From Pedobacter sp. AJM (GTDB lineage Bacteria; Bacteroidota; Bacteroidia; Sphingobacteriales; Sphingobacteriaceae), in contig NZ_NHOT01000001.1 of assembly GCF_002197755.1 (NCBI RefSeq), forward strand, positions 62,001 through 126,000: a stretch of 64,000 nt of DNA. Reading direction: 5' to 3'. The number at the start of each line of letters is the position of its first letter. The first letter of the stretch is position 1. The notes beneath the pieces are model-generated. The model searched no databases. It was not told the origin of the DNA and saw only the letters and a program-made list of their open reading frames with translations. Of the stretch, positions 16,672 to 26,686 are shown piece after piece. The translations under genes and the position numbers were made by a program.

Positions 16672-19020
16672 ATGAAACGGATCTTCATTTTTTTATTGAT
16701 TGCTACATCTTCACTCCAAACAATTGCGCAGACCAAGAAACTGGAGGCCTTTTCACTAAAAGATGTGCGTTTGCTGGAAAGTCCGTTTCTCCAGGCAGAA
16801 GAAACGGATAAAACCTATATGCTTTCCCTCAATCCCGATCGCTTACTGGCACCTTATTTAAAAGAGGCAGGTCTCACCCCAAAAGCTGAATCTTATGGTA
16901 ACTGGGAGAATACGGGGTTGGATGGCCATATTGGCGGGCATTATGTTTCGGCACTTTCACTCATGTACGCTGCTACAGGCGATGCAAAAGTGAAAGAAAG
17001 GCTGGATTATATGATTGATGAGTTGGAAAAATGCCAGTTAAAAAATGGAAATGGTTACCTATCCGGCGTTCCCGGAGGTAAAGAAATATGGGCAGAAATC
17101 AAATCCGGAAACATCAAAGCTTCCAGCTTCTCCCTGAATGGCAAATGGGTGCCCTTGTACAATATTCATAAAATTTTCGCGGGTTTACACGATGCTTATG
17201 CCGTGGCGGATAATGAAAAAGCGAAACAAATGCTGATCAGATTAACAGACTGGTGCATTGATTTGGTGGCTGGTTTATCCGATCAGCAGATTCAGGAGCT
17301 GTTAAAAAGTGAGCATGGTGGGTTGAATGAAATATTCGCGGATGTTTATGCCCTTACCGGGGATAAAAAATACCTGAAACTGGCCAGGCAATTTTCAGAT
17401 CAATCCATTTTGAAGCCATTATTGGAACAAAAAGATGCTTTAAACGGTTTACATGCCAATACGCAAATTCCGAAGGTGATTGGTTTTGAGCAGATTGCAC
17501 GGGTAGATCACGATGCCAGCTGGGCAAAGGCTGCAGGTTTTTTTTGGCAAACCGTGGTGAATAACCGCACGGTGGCCATTGGTGGAAATAGCGTAAGAGA
17601 ACACTTCCATCCGGCTAACGATTTTTCTTCCATGCTCGAATCCAGGGAAGGACCGGAAACCTGTAATTCATATAACATGCTCAAGTTAACCAAACAGTTA
17701 TTTCTTGATGCTCCTTCCATTAAATATTTAGATTATTATGAAAGAACACTATACAATCATATTCTAACTTCACAAAGGGCCGGTGGTGGTTTTGTTTATT
17801 TTACACCCATGCGCCCCGGGCATTACCGTACGTATTCCAATCCCCAGGAAAGTTTCTGGTGTTGTGTAGGCTCCGGTTTAGAAAATCATGGCAAATACGG
17901 CGAATTGATATATGCACATGACGATCAAAACCTGTACGTTAATCTTTTTATTCCATCAGTGATCAACTGGAAGGAAAAAGGCATTACCCTTACACAAAGA
18001 AATCAGTTTCCAAATCAGGAATTTACGCAGATGGTGTTAAAAATGGATAAAAAACAACAGTTTTCGATCCGTTTGCGCCATCCATCATGGGTTGCAGCAG
18101 GGCAAATGACTATCCTGGTGAATGGTAAAAAAATCATGGCAAAGGCGTTGGGTAATGGTTATGTGCGTATTGATCGGGTTTGGTCATCTGGTGACGTAAT
18201 TAAAGTGGCACTACCCATGCACAATACCGCCCAGTTCATGCCTGATGGATCAGATTGGGTGGCCTTTCTTCATGGGCCAATCGTTTTAGCTGCAGAGCTG
18301 GATACCCTGTCGCAACCCAATTTAACTGCAGATGGCAGCAGGATGGGGCATATTGCTGCCGGTCCCTTATTCCCGCTGAGCGAGGCGCCATTGGTATCTG
18401 GTAAAAAAACAGATCTGGCACAGCAGCTTACACCGGTTAAAAATGAGTTGCTTACGTTCAGCGCAGAAAAGATAATTTACCAGCCTAAATATAAAAACCT
18501 CAAACTGGTTCCCTTTTATGAGTTGGCAGAGAAGCGTTATGTGGTATACTTCCCTTATACCAATCCAGAAAATCTGGAGGCAAAAGCTAAAGCGATTAAA
18601 TTGGCTGAGACTGAAAAAATCAAGTTAGAACAGGAAACCGTTGACATTGTGCGTACGGGAGAGCAGCAGCCGGAATCAGATCATGGTTTTAAAGGTGAAG
18701 ATACAGATAATGGAATTTTTCAGGACCAGCACTTTCGCGCGGGGAAGGGCTGGTTCAGTTATAATTTAGCGAATAAGGATTTGAAGGGGAAAAAGATCAG
18801 GCTTACTTTTTATGGCAAAGAAAAAAATAGAAATTTCCAAATCCTGATCAATCACGTAGTCGTGGAAAAAGTTAAACTTGATGGAAGTAAGGGCGATGTT
18901 TTTTATTCGCAGGATTTCGAAATCCCTGAAAACTTATTAAAATCACAGCTGGAATTGACATTAAAAGCCGAGCCCGGATCTGCCATTGCCAGTATTTTTG
19001 AAGTAAGGCTGGTGAAATAG
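16672..19020 (+). CDS. GH127-type beta-L-arabinofuranosidase (DUF1680)
   Basis: An exported 782-residue enzyme; the signal peptide ends at TIAQ. The catalytic (alpha/alpha)6 domain carries the GH127/GH146 zinc-thiolate site: E329 and C331 in PETCNSYNMLKLT, and C397 and C398 in FWCCVGSGLENHGKYGE, matching the Glu, Cys, Cys, Cys set of HypBA1, where the first of the paired cysteines is the nucleophile. The region after about residue 530 has the accessory beta-sandwiches usual in DUF1680 proteins. Family members act on beta-L-arabinofuranose; some DUF1680 members have other activities. It is the last gene of the operon, with only 6 nt to the galactanase gene. Confidence 0.9.
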   Translation: MKRIFIFLLIATSSLQTIAQTKKLEAFSLKDVRLLESPFLQAEETDKTYMLSLNPDRLLAPYLKEAGLTPKAESYGNWENTGLDGHIGGHYVSALSLMYAATGDAKVKERLDYMIDELEKCQLKNGNGYLSGVPGGKEIWAEIKSGNIKASSFSLNGKWVPLYNIHKIFAGLHDAYAVADNEKAKQMLIRLTDWCIDLVAGLSDQQIQELLKSEHGGLNEIFADVYALTGDKKYLKLARQFSDQSILKPLLEQKDALNGLHANTQIPKVIGFEQIARVDHDASWAKAAGFFWQTVVNNRTVAIGGNSVREHFHPANDFSSMLESREGPETCNSYNMLKLTKQLFLDAPSIKYLDYYERTLYNHILTSQRAGGGFVYFTPMRPGHYRTYSNPQESFWCCVGSGLENHGKYGELIYAHDDQNLYVNLFIPSVINWKEKGITLTQRNQFPNQEFTQMVLKMDKKQQFSIRLRHPSWVAAGQMTILVNGKKIMAKALGNGYVRIDRVWSSGDVIKVALPMHNTAQFMPDGSDWVAFLHGPIVLAAELDTLSQPNLTADGSRMGHIAAGPLFPLSEAPLVSGKKTDLAQQLTPVKNELLTFSAEKIIYQPKYKNLKLVPFYELAEKRYVVYFPYTNPENLEAKAKAIKLAETEKIKLEQETVDIVRTGEQQPESDHGFKGEDTDNGIFQDQHFRAGKGWFSYNLANKDLKGKKIRLTFYGKEKNRNFQILINHVVVEKVKLDGSKGDVFYSQDFEIPENLLKSQLELTLKAEPGSAIASIFEVRLVK

Positions 19021-19144
19021 GCAGCTGCAATTTTTTTAAGCAAGGTGTTCAGCGCACTTGAGAGCAGTGTTAAAATATCATATGGAAAAAAATAAAAGTT
19101 CAAAAGTGCTTTTTTAATTCCAAAGCATTATTTTTACGCCAATT

Positions 19145-19642
19145 ATGGAAAATGATAAAAAAGAAATATTCGATAGCGTTGCGCAAAGATTAAAAATTGA
19201 AGGCTTTAATGTGGTAAACCGCGATGAAACACGCCCTTGGGGTGGTTTTTTTGTGATTGATGAAGCACAAGCTCAGCAATTTGCAGACACTTATTTTGAT
19301 GGATTAGATGTAGAAAGCTTAAAAATTGGTGGTAAATTAAGTCCGAAGATTTTAATCGTAGCCCCAAATACCCGCCTGTCATGGCAATACCACCACCGCA
19401 GGGCAGAAATCTGGCAAGTGGTAACCGGTACGGTAGGCATTAAAACCAGTGAGACTGATGAAGAAGGAGAAGTTAAAAAATATGCACCTAAAGATCAGAT
19501 CAAATTACAGCAGGGTGAGCGTCACCGCTTAATTGGTTTGGATGATTGGGGGGTAGTGGCCGAAATCTGGCAACATACAGATGCTTCAAATCCATCAGAT
19601 GAAAGCGATATCGTAAGGGTTCAGGACGATTTCGGCAGATAA
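19145..19642 (+). CDS. Cupin protein related to mannose-6-phosphate isomerase
   Basis: A 165-residue cytoplasmic cupin resembling the sugar-phosphate isomerase cupin of type II mannose-6-phosphate isomerases. It starts with ETRPWGGFFVIDEAQ and carries the metal-binding pattern SWQYHHRRAEIWQVVTGTVG, then LQQGERHRLIG, which supplies the second histidine. The substrate is unknown. It stands alone, with a terminator behind it and a possible -7 sequence (TATTTTTA) about 10 nt before the start. No link to the preceding operon is visible. Confidence 0.82.
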   Translation: MENDKKEIFDSVAQRLKIEGFNVVNRDETRPWGGFFVIDEAQAQQFADTYFDGLDVESLKIGGKLSPKILIVAPNTRLSWQYHHRRAEIWQVVTGTVGIKTSETDEEGEVKKYAPKDQIKLQQGERHRLIGLDDWGVVAEIWQHTDASNPSDESDIVRVQDDFGR

Positions 19643-19662
19643 TTTTTTTAAAAATAAAATAT

Positions 19663-19698
19663 AAAAAGGCATGGATGAATTATTCTAAGTGCCTTTTT
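19663..19698 (+). terminator. Terminator after cupin gene
   Basis: A 9-bp stem AAAAAGGCA/TGCCTTTTT with an 18-nt loop; the T-run is the 3' arm itself. Confidence 0.55.
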
Positions 19699-19799
19699 AA
19701 CAACTTTCAGGTATTCGTTTAATTACGGATATTTGCCAGCGGAAAGATACCGAAAACTAAATGTCGGGAAATTCCGTTTATTAAGCATACACGTTATAC

Positions 19800-20528
19800 A
19801 TGATTATCCTTATTTTCTTTCTTTGCCATTGGTTCTTATCTCTTTTCAGCCAAACTTTTTTCCTCCACCGTTACTCATCACATAAAATGTTTAAAATGGA
19901 GCCTTTCTGGGAAAGGTTTTTTTATCTTGTTTTACTGATTTCTCAGGGTTCATCTTTTTTAAATCCAAGGGCTTATGCCATTTTACACCGGATGCATCAT
20001 GCTTACAGTGATACAGAAAAAGACCCGCATTCGCCACATTTTTTTAAGGACGTTTTTGGGATGATGATCGCAACCAAAAATATGTACATGAATTATCTTC
20101 ATTTTAAAATACAACCTGAACCTGCTTTCCAGGGGAATTATCCGGAATGGCCACTGGTAGACCGGATTGGTAATTCGTGGTTATGGAGAATAGGATGTGG
20201 CTTGTTCTATATTGGTTTCTACATCGCTTTTGCAAGCCATTGGTGGTTATTTATTTTATTGCCCGTTCACTTTTTGATGGGACCTTTACACGGTGCTATT
20301 GTAAATTGGTGCGGACATAAATATGGTTATTCCAATCACGATAATGATGATCACAGTAAAAATTCATTGCCATGGGATTTCCTTTTAATGGGTGAGTTGT
20401 TTCAGAACAATCACCACAAAAAACCAAACAGCCCTAATTTTGCAACCAAATGGTGGGAGTTTGATCCTACTTACCCGGTAATGAAGGTATTGCACTGGAT
20501 GAAGATTATCAAAATTAGAAAGGTTTAA
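19800..20528 (+). CDS. Acyl-CoA/acyl-lipid fatty acid desaturase
   Basis: A 242-residue membrane-bound di-iron desaturase. The three histidine boxes are present: HRYSSHK (from H23), [17 protein letters not shown] and NNHHKKPNS near the C-terminus, with at least four hydrophobic segments between them. Such enzymes insert a cis double bond into acyl chains and adjust membrane fluidity. The first box comes very early, so the protein is short for the family but has all ligands. It is a single gene followed by a terminator. Acyl-CoA versus lipid-bound substrate is undecided. Confidence 0.9.
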   Translation: MIILIFFLCHWFLSLFSQTFFLHRYSSHKMFKMEPFWERFFYLVLLISQGSSFLNPRAYAILHRMHHAYSDTEKDPHSPHFFKDVFGMMIATKNMYMNYLHFKIQPEPAFQGNYPEWPLVDRIGNSWLWRIGCGLFYIGFYIAFASHWWLFILLPVHFLMGPLHGAIVNWCGHKYGYSNHDNDDHSKNSLPWDFLLMGELFQNNHHKKPNSPNFATKWWEFDPTYPVMKVLHWMKIIKIRKV

Positions 20529-20604
20529 TCCTGTTCCAATCAAAGCCTCACCTCAATTGAGGATAGCTTGTACAAAACATTTTACAGACTACTATATTTT
20601 ACAA

Positions 20605-20638
20605 AGGCTGATGGATTTAATTCATCAGCCTTTTTTTT
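20605..20638 (+). terminator. Terminator after desaturase gene
   Basis: A 9-bp stem (AGGCTGATG with CATCAGCCT) and 9-nt loop followed by T7. Confidence 0.85.
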
Positions 20639-20820
20639 AAGCCATTTTGCGCAGGCATGTATATAAAATGTTTTATCTTTTCTCCTGTTGACCAGTATTT
20701 TACCGATAAAAATTGCACCTTTGCCGACTAAATTAACGTAGTGGCGTAAAAACTATTTTGAAGAATTGTAACAAAATGCAATTTGCGCAGACTAATAAAC
20801 CATCATACTAACAAATTATA

Positions 20821-23277
20821 ATGAAAAGAATTTTACTCTCGCTCCTGATATTTGGAACGTTTATTCATGCCAATGCCCAGTTTCCTGCAGGAGGTTTTGG
20901 CGGAGGCGCAAAGAAGCCCACAGTTTTCGGCCGGATAACGGCAACCATTTTAGATTCTGTAACCAAACAGCCTATAGATTATGCAACCGTATCATTAATC
21001 AGTGCTAAAGATAATAAATCCGTAAATGGTGGTGTAACTGATCCGAAAGGTAAGTTATCCTTGCAAAATGTAGCGCCTGATACTTACAAACTGATGATTG
21101 GATTTATGGGTTATAAAACCAAATCGGTTACGGTTACGACTACGCCTGCAAAGCCAGATCAGAATTTAGGAACGATCTATATTTCTTCTACAGAAAATTC
21201 ACTGGCAGATGTTCAGGTGCAGGGTACCAAGGCAGTCATTGAAAATAAAATCGACAGAATGGTTTATAACGCAGAAGCTGACGGAACCAATGCGGGAGGA
21301 GATGCAACGGATGTGATGCGTAAAGTGCCTATGCTTTCAGTAGATGTTGACGGAAATGTTCAGTTGCGTGGGGGTGCGGTGCGGGTTTTAATCAATGGCA
21401 AACCATCCGGAACCATGGCCAGCAGCGTATCTGATGCTTTAAAAATGATTCCTGCAGAGCAGATTAAAAGTGTAGAAGTCATCACGAGTCCTTCTGCCAA
21501 ATATGATGCAGAAGGCTCAGGAGGGATTATCAACATCATTACTAAAAAATCAAATGCACAGGGCGTAAGCGGAACCGTAAATACATCTGTTGGAACCAGG
21601 CAAAATAATGGTGCTTTTAACCTGACCGCTAAAACAGGTCGTTTAAGTGTGAATACCAGTTTGGGTGCAAACCTGGCTTATGCGCAGGATTCAAGATTAT
21701 TATTTGAAAACATTACCCGTACAGATTCTGCCGGAACAAACAGGATAAACAGTATTATCCAGAATGGTGTTTCCAAATTCAGTCGCAATGGCTACAACGG
21801 AAGTTTTGGAGCAGATTATGATTTTAATGCCTATGATAATGTAAGTTCTACCTTTAAATATAATAATTTCTCTAATGGTGGTCCGGGTAGTGCCGACTAT
21901 ATTTTAAATGGTGTTCCGCTTAAAAACGTCAGCAACATGGATGTGGGTTTCAACAATTTCGACTGGAACGTTGATTATAAACATACCACCAAGAAAGAAG
22001 GTGAAGAATTTACCATTTCAGGTCAGTTATCATCAGGAAGTAATACCACGGATTTTGAGAATGAAATTATAGGAAGTCCTTTTCCGGCGATAAGCAGTAA
22101 CAATATCGGCAGAAATAAAGAATATACTGCCCAAACAGATTATACTTATCCATTTAGCAAATCAACGATATTGGAAGTGGGAGCAAAAGGGATCTTCAGA
22201 AACATTAACAGTGAATTTTCAAATAATACCGCACAGGATTTTGAATATAGTCAGGATGTGGCCTCCGCTTATGGTGTGATCAGCTTTAAACTGAATAAAA
22301 AATTAAATTTTAAAGGTGGCTTAAGATCAGAATATACCGCAATCGATTTTAATACCGCACAAGGTGGTACCCAGAAAAACGACTATTTCAATTTATTCCC
22401 AAGTGCAATTATCTCACAAACATTAAAAGGGAACGCTACCTTAAAACTGAGTTATAACCGCAGGGTTCAAAGGCCAAGTTTAGCCTACCTGAATCCTTTC
22501 CGTAATGAGAGCGATCAATTCAATATCCGCCAGGGTGAGCCAACATTAAACCCGGAGCTGAGTGATAACCTTGAGCTTGGGTATTCTACCTTTATTAAAG
22601 GATCGGTCATCAATGCCTCTGTATTCTACCGCCGTACGGGTGGTGTAATTGAGAGTTCAATTACGCCTTTTAGAGAAGGAAGCCTGGATAAAACACTCAC
22701 CACATATATCAACGTGGGTACTGCACAAACTTATGGTGCTAACTTATTTGGTTCATACAATCCAAAACCAAAATGGACTTTAATGACTAATCTTGGCGTA
22801 AATACCTATGAAGTAAGTAATACCCAAACCGGAGTAAGCACGGGTACGTTTTTAAATTATAATATTTTTGGCCGTTCGGCTTACGGTTTCGGTAAAGGAT
22901 ATAACTTCGAATTATTCGGCGTAGTTAATTCTCCAAGAAGAACCTATCAGGGTAAAACCGATGCAATGGTTTTTTACGGAGCCTCATTTAAAAAGGACAT
23001 TCTGAATAAAAAGGGATCAATCGGAATCAATACTTTAAATCCTTTTACCCGCGATTTACACATTAAAACCGTGAATAATTCGGTAACTAATGTAGGTAAT
23101 AAGGTAAGTACACTTTTCCAAAGTTCTAACATTTACTACCCATTGCGCTCGTTCGGTGTAAACTTTAGTTATTCTTTTGGTAAGTTGAAATTTACGGAAA
23201 AGAAAAAGATTAAAAACGACGATGTGAAGCAGGATCAGCAACAAGGTGGCGGAATGGGTGGAGGCTTACAGCAATAA
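20821..23277 (+). CDS. TonB-dependent outer-membrane receptor with carboxypeptidase-regulatory-like domain
   Basis: An 818-residue outer-membrane protein. After a signal peptide (ending about ANAQ) comes a carboxypeptidase-regulatory-like beta-sandwich (about 38-115, ITATILDSVTKQPIDYATVSL), then a plug domain with VRVLINGKPSG and SVEVITSPSAKYDAEGSGGIINI. The rest is a beta-barrel of the OMP_b-brl_3 type rather than a SusC barrel. No SusD gene follows. The C-terminus is unusual for a barrel protein: after the last strand there is a charged and Gly/Gln-rich tail (KQDQQQGGGMGGGLQQ). Such stand-alone receptors often take up metal chelates or peptides; the substrate is unknown. A strong terminator follows. 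Confidence 0.88.
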   Translation: MKRILLSLLIFGTFIHANAQFPAGGFGGGAKKPTVFGRITATILDSVTKQPIDYATVSLISAKDNKSVNGGVTDPKGKLSLQNVAPDTYKLMIGFMGYKTKSVTVTTTPAKPDQNLGTIYISSTENSLADVQVQGTKAVIENKIDRMVYNAEADGTNAGGDATDVMRKVPMLSVDVDGNVQLRGGAVRVLINGKPSGTMASSVSDALKMIPAEQIKSVEVITSPSAKYDAEGSGGIINIITKKSNAQGVSGTVNTSVGTRQNNGAFNLTAKTGRLSVNTSLGANLAYAQDSRLLFENITRTDSAGTNRINSIIQNGVSKFSRNGYNGSFGADYDFNAYDNVSSTFKYNNFSNGGPGSADYILNGVPLKNVSNMDVGFNNFDWNVDYKHTTKKEGEEFTISGQLSSGSNTTDFENEIIGSPFPAISSNNIGRNKEYTAQTDYTYPFSKSTILEVGAKGIFRNINSEFSNNTAQDFEYSQDVASAYGVISFKLNKKLNFKGGLRSEYTAIDFNTAQGGTQKNDYFNLFPSAIISQTLKGNATLKLSYNRRVQRPSLAYLNPFRNESDQFNIRQGEPTLNPELSDNLELGYSTFIKGSVINASVFYRRTGGVIESSITPFREGSLDKTLTTYINVGTAQTYGANLFGSYNPKPKWTLMTNLGVNTYEVSNTQTGVSTGTFLNYNIFGRSAYGFGKGYNFELFGVVNSPRRTYQGKTDAMVFYGASFKKDILNKKGSIGINTLNPFTRDLHIKTVNNSVTNVGNKVSTLFQSSNIYYPLRSFGVNFSYSFGKLKFTEKKKIKNDDVKQDQQQGGGMGGGLQQ

Positions 23278-23297
23278 ACCAATATTTTTCTTATTTA

Positions 23298-23334
23298 AAG
23301 CGCTTTCGGGTTTAACCTGAAAGCGCTTTTTTTT
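23298..23334 (+). terminator. Strong terminator after TonB-dependent receptor
   Basis: A 13-bp stem, AAGCGCTTTCGGG with CCTGAAAGCGCTT (one G-T pair), with a TTTAA loop and a T8 tail. Confidence 0.9.
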
Positions 23335-23540
23335 GTGCCGGAAGTTTAGTGTGTGAAAAATACACTAAGATTTGTAATTTTTTTGATTGTTTAATTGTTA
23401 TTGCCTGTTTTTGCTTCGTTCTGGGGTTGGTTTATACGGCTTTTTGCGGTATTTGAATGTATGTATGATATTTTGTGCGTGTTTTTTATGTTAAAAGGTT
23501 ATCTTGCAGTGACTAACATCATCCATTTAAATCTTTAGAT

Positions 23541-26500
23541 ATGAAAAAAATCTTTACTTCACTTTTTTTTCTGTGTATTTTTTTAACCGGGCTTTCTGCC
23601 ATAGCTCAGGTAAAAACCATTACAGGGAAAATTACGTCCGCTGAAGATGGAGGACCATTGCCAGGAGCCAGTATAAAAATTAAAGGTACCACTACCGGGA
23701 CATCTACGGATGGAAATGGTGCTTTCAGTATCCAGGTTCCTTCAGCTAATGCAGTGCTACAGGTTAGTTTAGTAGGTTACAAACAGCAGGAAGTTACCAT
23801 AGGTGATAAAACAGTCATTAGTGTTGCTCTTGCTTCAGATTCCCAACAACTTCAGGAAGTAACTGTTTCAACAGCATTAGGAATCACCAGGCAGGCGAAA
23901 TCATTAGGTTATGCTGCACAAACTGTGGGTGATAAGGATCTTAACTTTAACCATCAGCCCAACTTAATTAATGCCTTGCAGGGTAAAGTTGCCGGTGCCA
24001 CCATTTCAAGCACAGGTGGTGGTCCGGGGCAGGGAGCAAGCATTCGAATCAGAGGGGTAAACTCTATAGATCCGAACAGATCCGGTGATCCGCTTTATGT
24101 GATTGATGGTGTTCAGATTGATAACACCACCTCAACCCAGGGGGCAAACCCGAGCGGAAATGCGTATGGTTCAAGAGGGGTAACCAACAGGGCATCAGAT
24201 ATCAACCCAGAAGATATTGAGACCATTAATATTTTAAAAGGTGGGGCAGCAACGGCACTTTATGGTTTAAGGGGTGCAAATGGAGTGGTGGTGATTACCA
24301 CAAAAAGAGGTAAGCAAAATGGCATCCAGATTAACCTCAACAGCAGTTATGGTTTTGATGAGGTGTTGATCAGTCCGAAAGTGCAAACCGAATATACGCA
24401 GGGTGTGCTCGGTGTGTACACCAACCCGCCGGGTGGTATCGGACCTGCCTGGGGTCCAACCATTGCAGAAGCTAAATTGATTGATCCAAGTCATCCAGAT
24501 AAATTATATAACAATTACGATCAGGCATTCGGTACCGGTCAGCAAATTAAAAACTCCGTTTCTTTAACCGGAGGAAGTGATGTAGTCAAGTTTTTCTCTT
24601 CTGTTTCTCAGTTATACCAAAAGGGAATGATGCCAAATACCGACAACAGGAACCTCTCCGGGCGACTGAATACTGATTTTATTATCAGTCCGAAATTAAA
24701 GGCTTCTGTGAATATGAACTTTACCAATTCTGGTGGTTATACGTATAGTGCCGACCGGTTTGGTGAGGGTTTGGCTTATTTTTCACCGAGATATGACATA
24801 GCAGATTACCAGAATGCAGATGGCTCGCAAAAGTATTTGGGTACCAATAATCCAATATGGGGTACGGCCAATAATAAACTGAAAGGTGATGTAAACCGTT
24901 ACATCGCCGGGGCAAGTCTAACCTATGATCCAACCAAATGGTTAAACTTTTCTTATCGCTTTGGCGTAGATACTTATAATGAAAACCGGGTAAGAACCGC
25001 TCGCGGTCCGATGTATACCGGAGAGGCTATGTACGATAATGATCAGGGTTACTACGGAGAATATAATTCAAAGTTCAGAACGTTGAACAGCACTTTTGTG
25101 GCAACACTCTCTACAAAATTAGGTGAGGATATTACCGGAACATTAAGATTGGGTCAGGAACTTTATGATAGAAGAATTAAAGAAACCGGAACGCTGGGAA
25201 GTATTTTAGGGATTTATAACTTCTTTAGTCTGGAGAATGCCAGTGTGCTTACCCCGAGTCAGGCCACAAGAGAGAAACGTTTAGTTGGCTATTTCGGAGA
25301 GGCTACTTTTGATTATAAAAATTTCCTTTTCTTAAGCGTTACAGGGAGAAATGATATCAGCTCTACCTTACCGAAGGAAAACAGATCTTTCTTTTATCCA
25401 TCTGCCAGTTTAAGTTATGTATTTTCGGATCAGTTTAAATTACCAGCCGTCATCAGTCAGGCTAAATTAAGATTGTCATATGCCCGCATTGGGAAGGATG
25501 CAGCAGAGTATTCTACCTTTACGGGTTACACCCCATACCTTAATTTACCATCAGGAACAGGTGGCTTAACGATTGGATCCAATTTAGGCAATCCTGATCT
25601 ACTGCCGGAGTTTACCAATACTTATGAGGGAGGTTTAGAGATGTCTTTTTTTAAAAATCGATTAGGTTTTGATTTAACCTATTATTACTCATTAAGTACA
25701 GACCAGATTATCCAAACACAAGTATCTTCTGCAGTGGGTTATGTGACCAAATCAATTAATGCCGGTGATATCAGAAACCGGGGGGTAGAACTGGTGATTA
25801 ACGGTAAGCCCATTGTTGGAAAAGATTTTAACTGGGGCGTGAACCTTAATCTTTCTGCAAACCGCAACAAGGTGCTTTCCATGCCTAATGGCGTTACTGA
25901 AATCGTGTATGGTGCAGCGAGGGGCTATGGTAATGCAGGAGTAACCATGAAATTAATTGAGGGTCAGGCATATGGTAATATTTATGGGAGTTATTTCAAC
26001 AGGTATTATGGAACGCAGGCAGAGAATCCAACGATTTTAGATAAAAATCTGCCTTTACTGATAGGTGCCAATGGGTTTCCAAGTATTTCGGGAGGGAAGC
26101 AAAAACTTTTAGGAAATTCCCAGCCAGATTATATTATTGGTTTCGGTAATAATTTCAGCTACAAAAACTTCAGTTTAAATGTCTTGTTTGATGCCCGCTT
26201 AGGTTTCGAAAAATACAACTGGCTCGAAGATTTCTATTCTGCCTTTGGTCTTCCGGATTATACGGCAGACAGAAGAACGACTAAAGTTTTTGATGGCGTG
26301 CTGGCCAACGGGCAACCCAATACCAAGCCTGTTTACATGGGGCAGGGCCTTGGACCAGATGGTAATAATTATGGTGAAGGTTACTATCGTATTCTGTATA
26401 GAAACGTTTCAGAACCTTTTGTTTCTGATGCTTCATGGGTGCGTTTGCGTTCGGCCAGTTTAAGTTACAGGTTCCCGCAACAATGGCTGCCGGCAAAAGC

Positions 26501-26675
26501 CATTAAAAGTGCATCCTTATCTGTTACAGGCAATAATTTATGGTTATGGACTAAATATTATGGCGTAGATCCTGAATCGAGTTCTTATGACTCGGGCAGT
26601 AACAATGATGGCTCTGCAGGTTTTACCTATCCATCAGCACGTACCATTATGTTTACCCTTAATGTTGGTTTTTAA
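23541..26675 (+). CDS. SusC/RagA-family TonB-dependent transporter
   Basis: A 1044-residue outer-membrane transporter. Signal peptide to AIAQ, carboxypeptidase-regulatory-like domain (about 28-110, ITGKITSAEDGGPLPGASI), plug with QGKVAGATISSTGGGPGQG, IRIRGVNSI and DPLYVIDGVQID, then a 22-strand barrel that ends with the aromatic NVGF. It lies 11 nt before its SusD partner, forming a SusCD uptake complex powered by TonB. The downstream S9 peptidase suggests that this pair imports peptides, as the RagAB pair does, rather than glycans; that is inference from context. Confidence 0.93.
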   Translation: MKKIFTSLFFLCIFLTGLSAIAQVKTITGKITSAEDGGPLPGASIKIKGTTTGTSTDGNGAFSIQVPSANAVLQVSLVGYKQQEVTIGDKTVISVALASDSQQLQEVTVSTALGITRQAKSLGYAAQTVGDKDLNFNHQPNLINALQGKVAGATISSTGGGPGQGASIRIRGVNSIDPNRSGDPLYVIDGVQIDNTTSTQGANPSGNAYGSRGVTNRASDINPEDIETINILKGGAATALYGLRGANGVVVITTKRGKQNGIQINLNSSYGFDEVLISPKVQTEYTQGVLGVYTNPPGGIGPAWGPTIAEAKLIDPSHPDKLYNNYDQAFGTGQQIKNSVSLTGGSDVVKFFSSVSQLYQKGMMPNTDNRNLSGRLNTDFIISPKLKASVNMNFTNSGGYTYSADRFGEGLAYFSPRYDIADYQNADGSQKYLGTNNPIWGTANNKLKGDVNRYIAGASLTYDPTKWLNFSYRFGVDTYNENRVRTARGPMYTGEAMYDNDQGYYGEYNSKFRTLNSTFVATLSTKLGEDITGTLRLGQELYDRRIKETGTLGSILGIYNFFSLENASVLTPSQATREKRLVGYFGEATFDYKNFLFLSVTGRNDISSTLPKENRSFFYPSASLSYVFSDQFKLPAVISQAKLRLSYARIGKDAAEYSTFTGYTPYLNLPSGTGGLTIGSNLGNPDLLPEFTNTYEGGLEMSFFKNRLGFDLTYYYSLSTDQIIQTQVSSAVGYVTKSINAGDIRNRGVELVINGKPIVGKDFNWGVNLNLSANRNKVLSMPNGVTEIVYGAARGYGNAGVTMKLIEGQAYGNIYGSYFNRYYGTQAENPTILDKNLPLLIGANGFPSISGGKQKLLGNSQPDYIIGFGNNFSYKNFSLNVLFDARLGFEKYNWLEDFYSAFGLPDYTADRRTTKVFDGVLANGQPNTKPVYMGQGLGPDGNNYGEGYYRILYRNVSEPFVSDASWVRLRSASLSYRFPQQWLPAKAIKSASLSVTGNNLWLWTKYYGVDPESSSYDSGSNNDGSAGFTYPSARTIMFTLNVGF

Positions 26676-26686
26676 AAAGAATTAAG

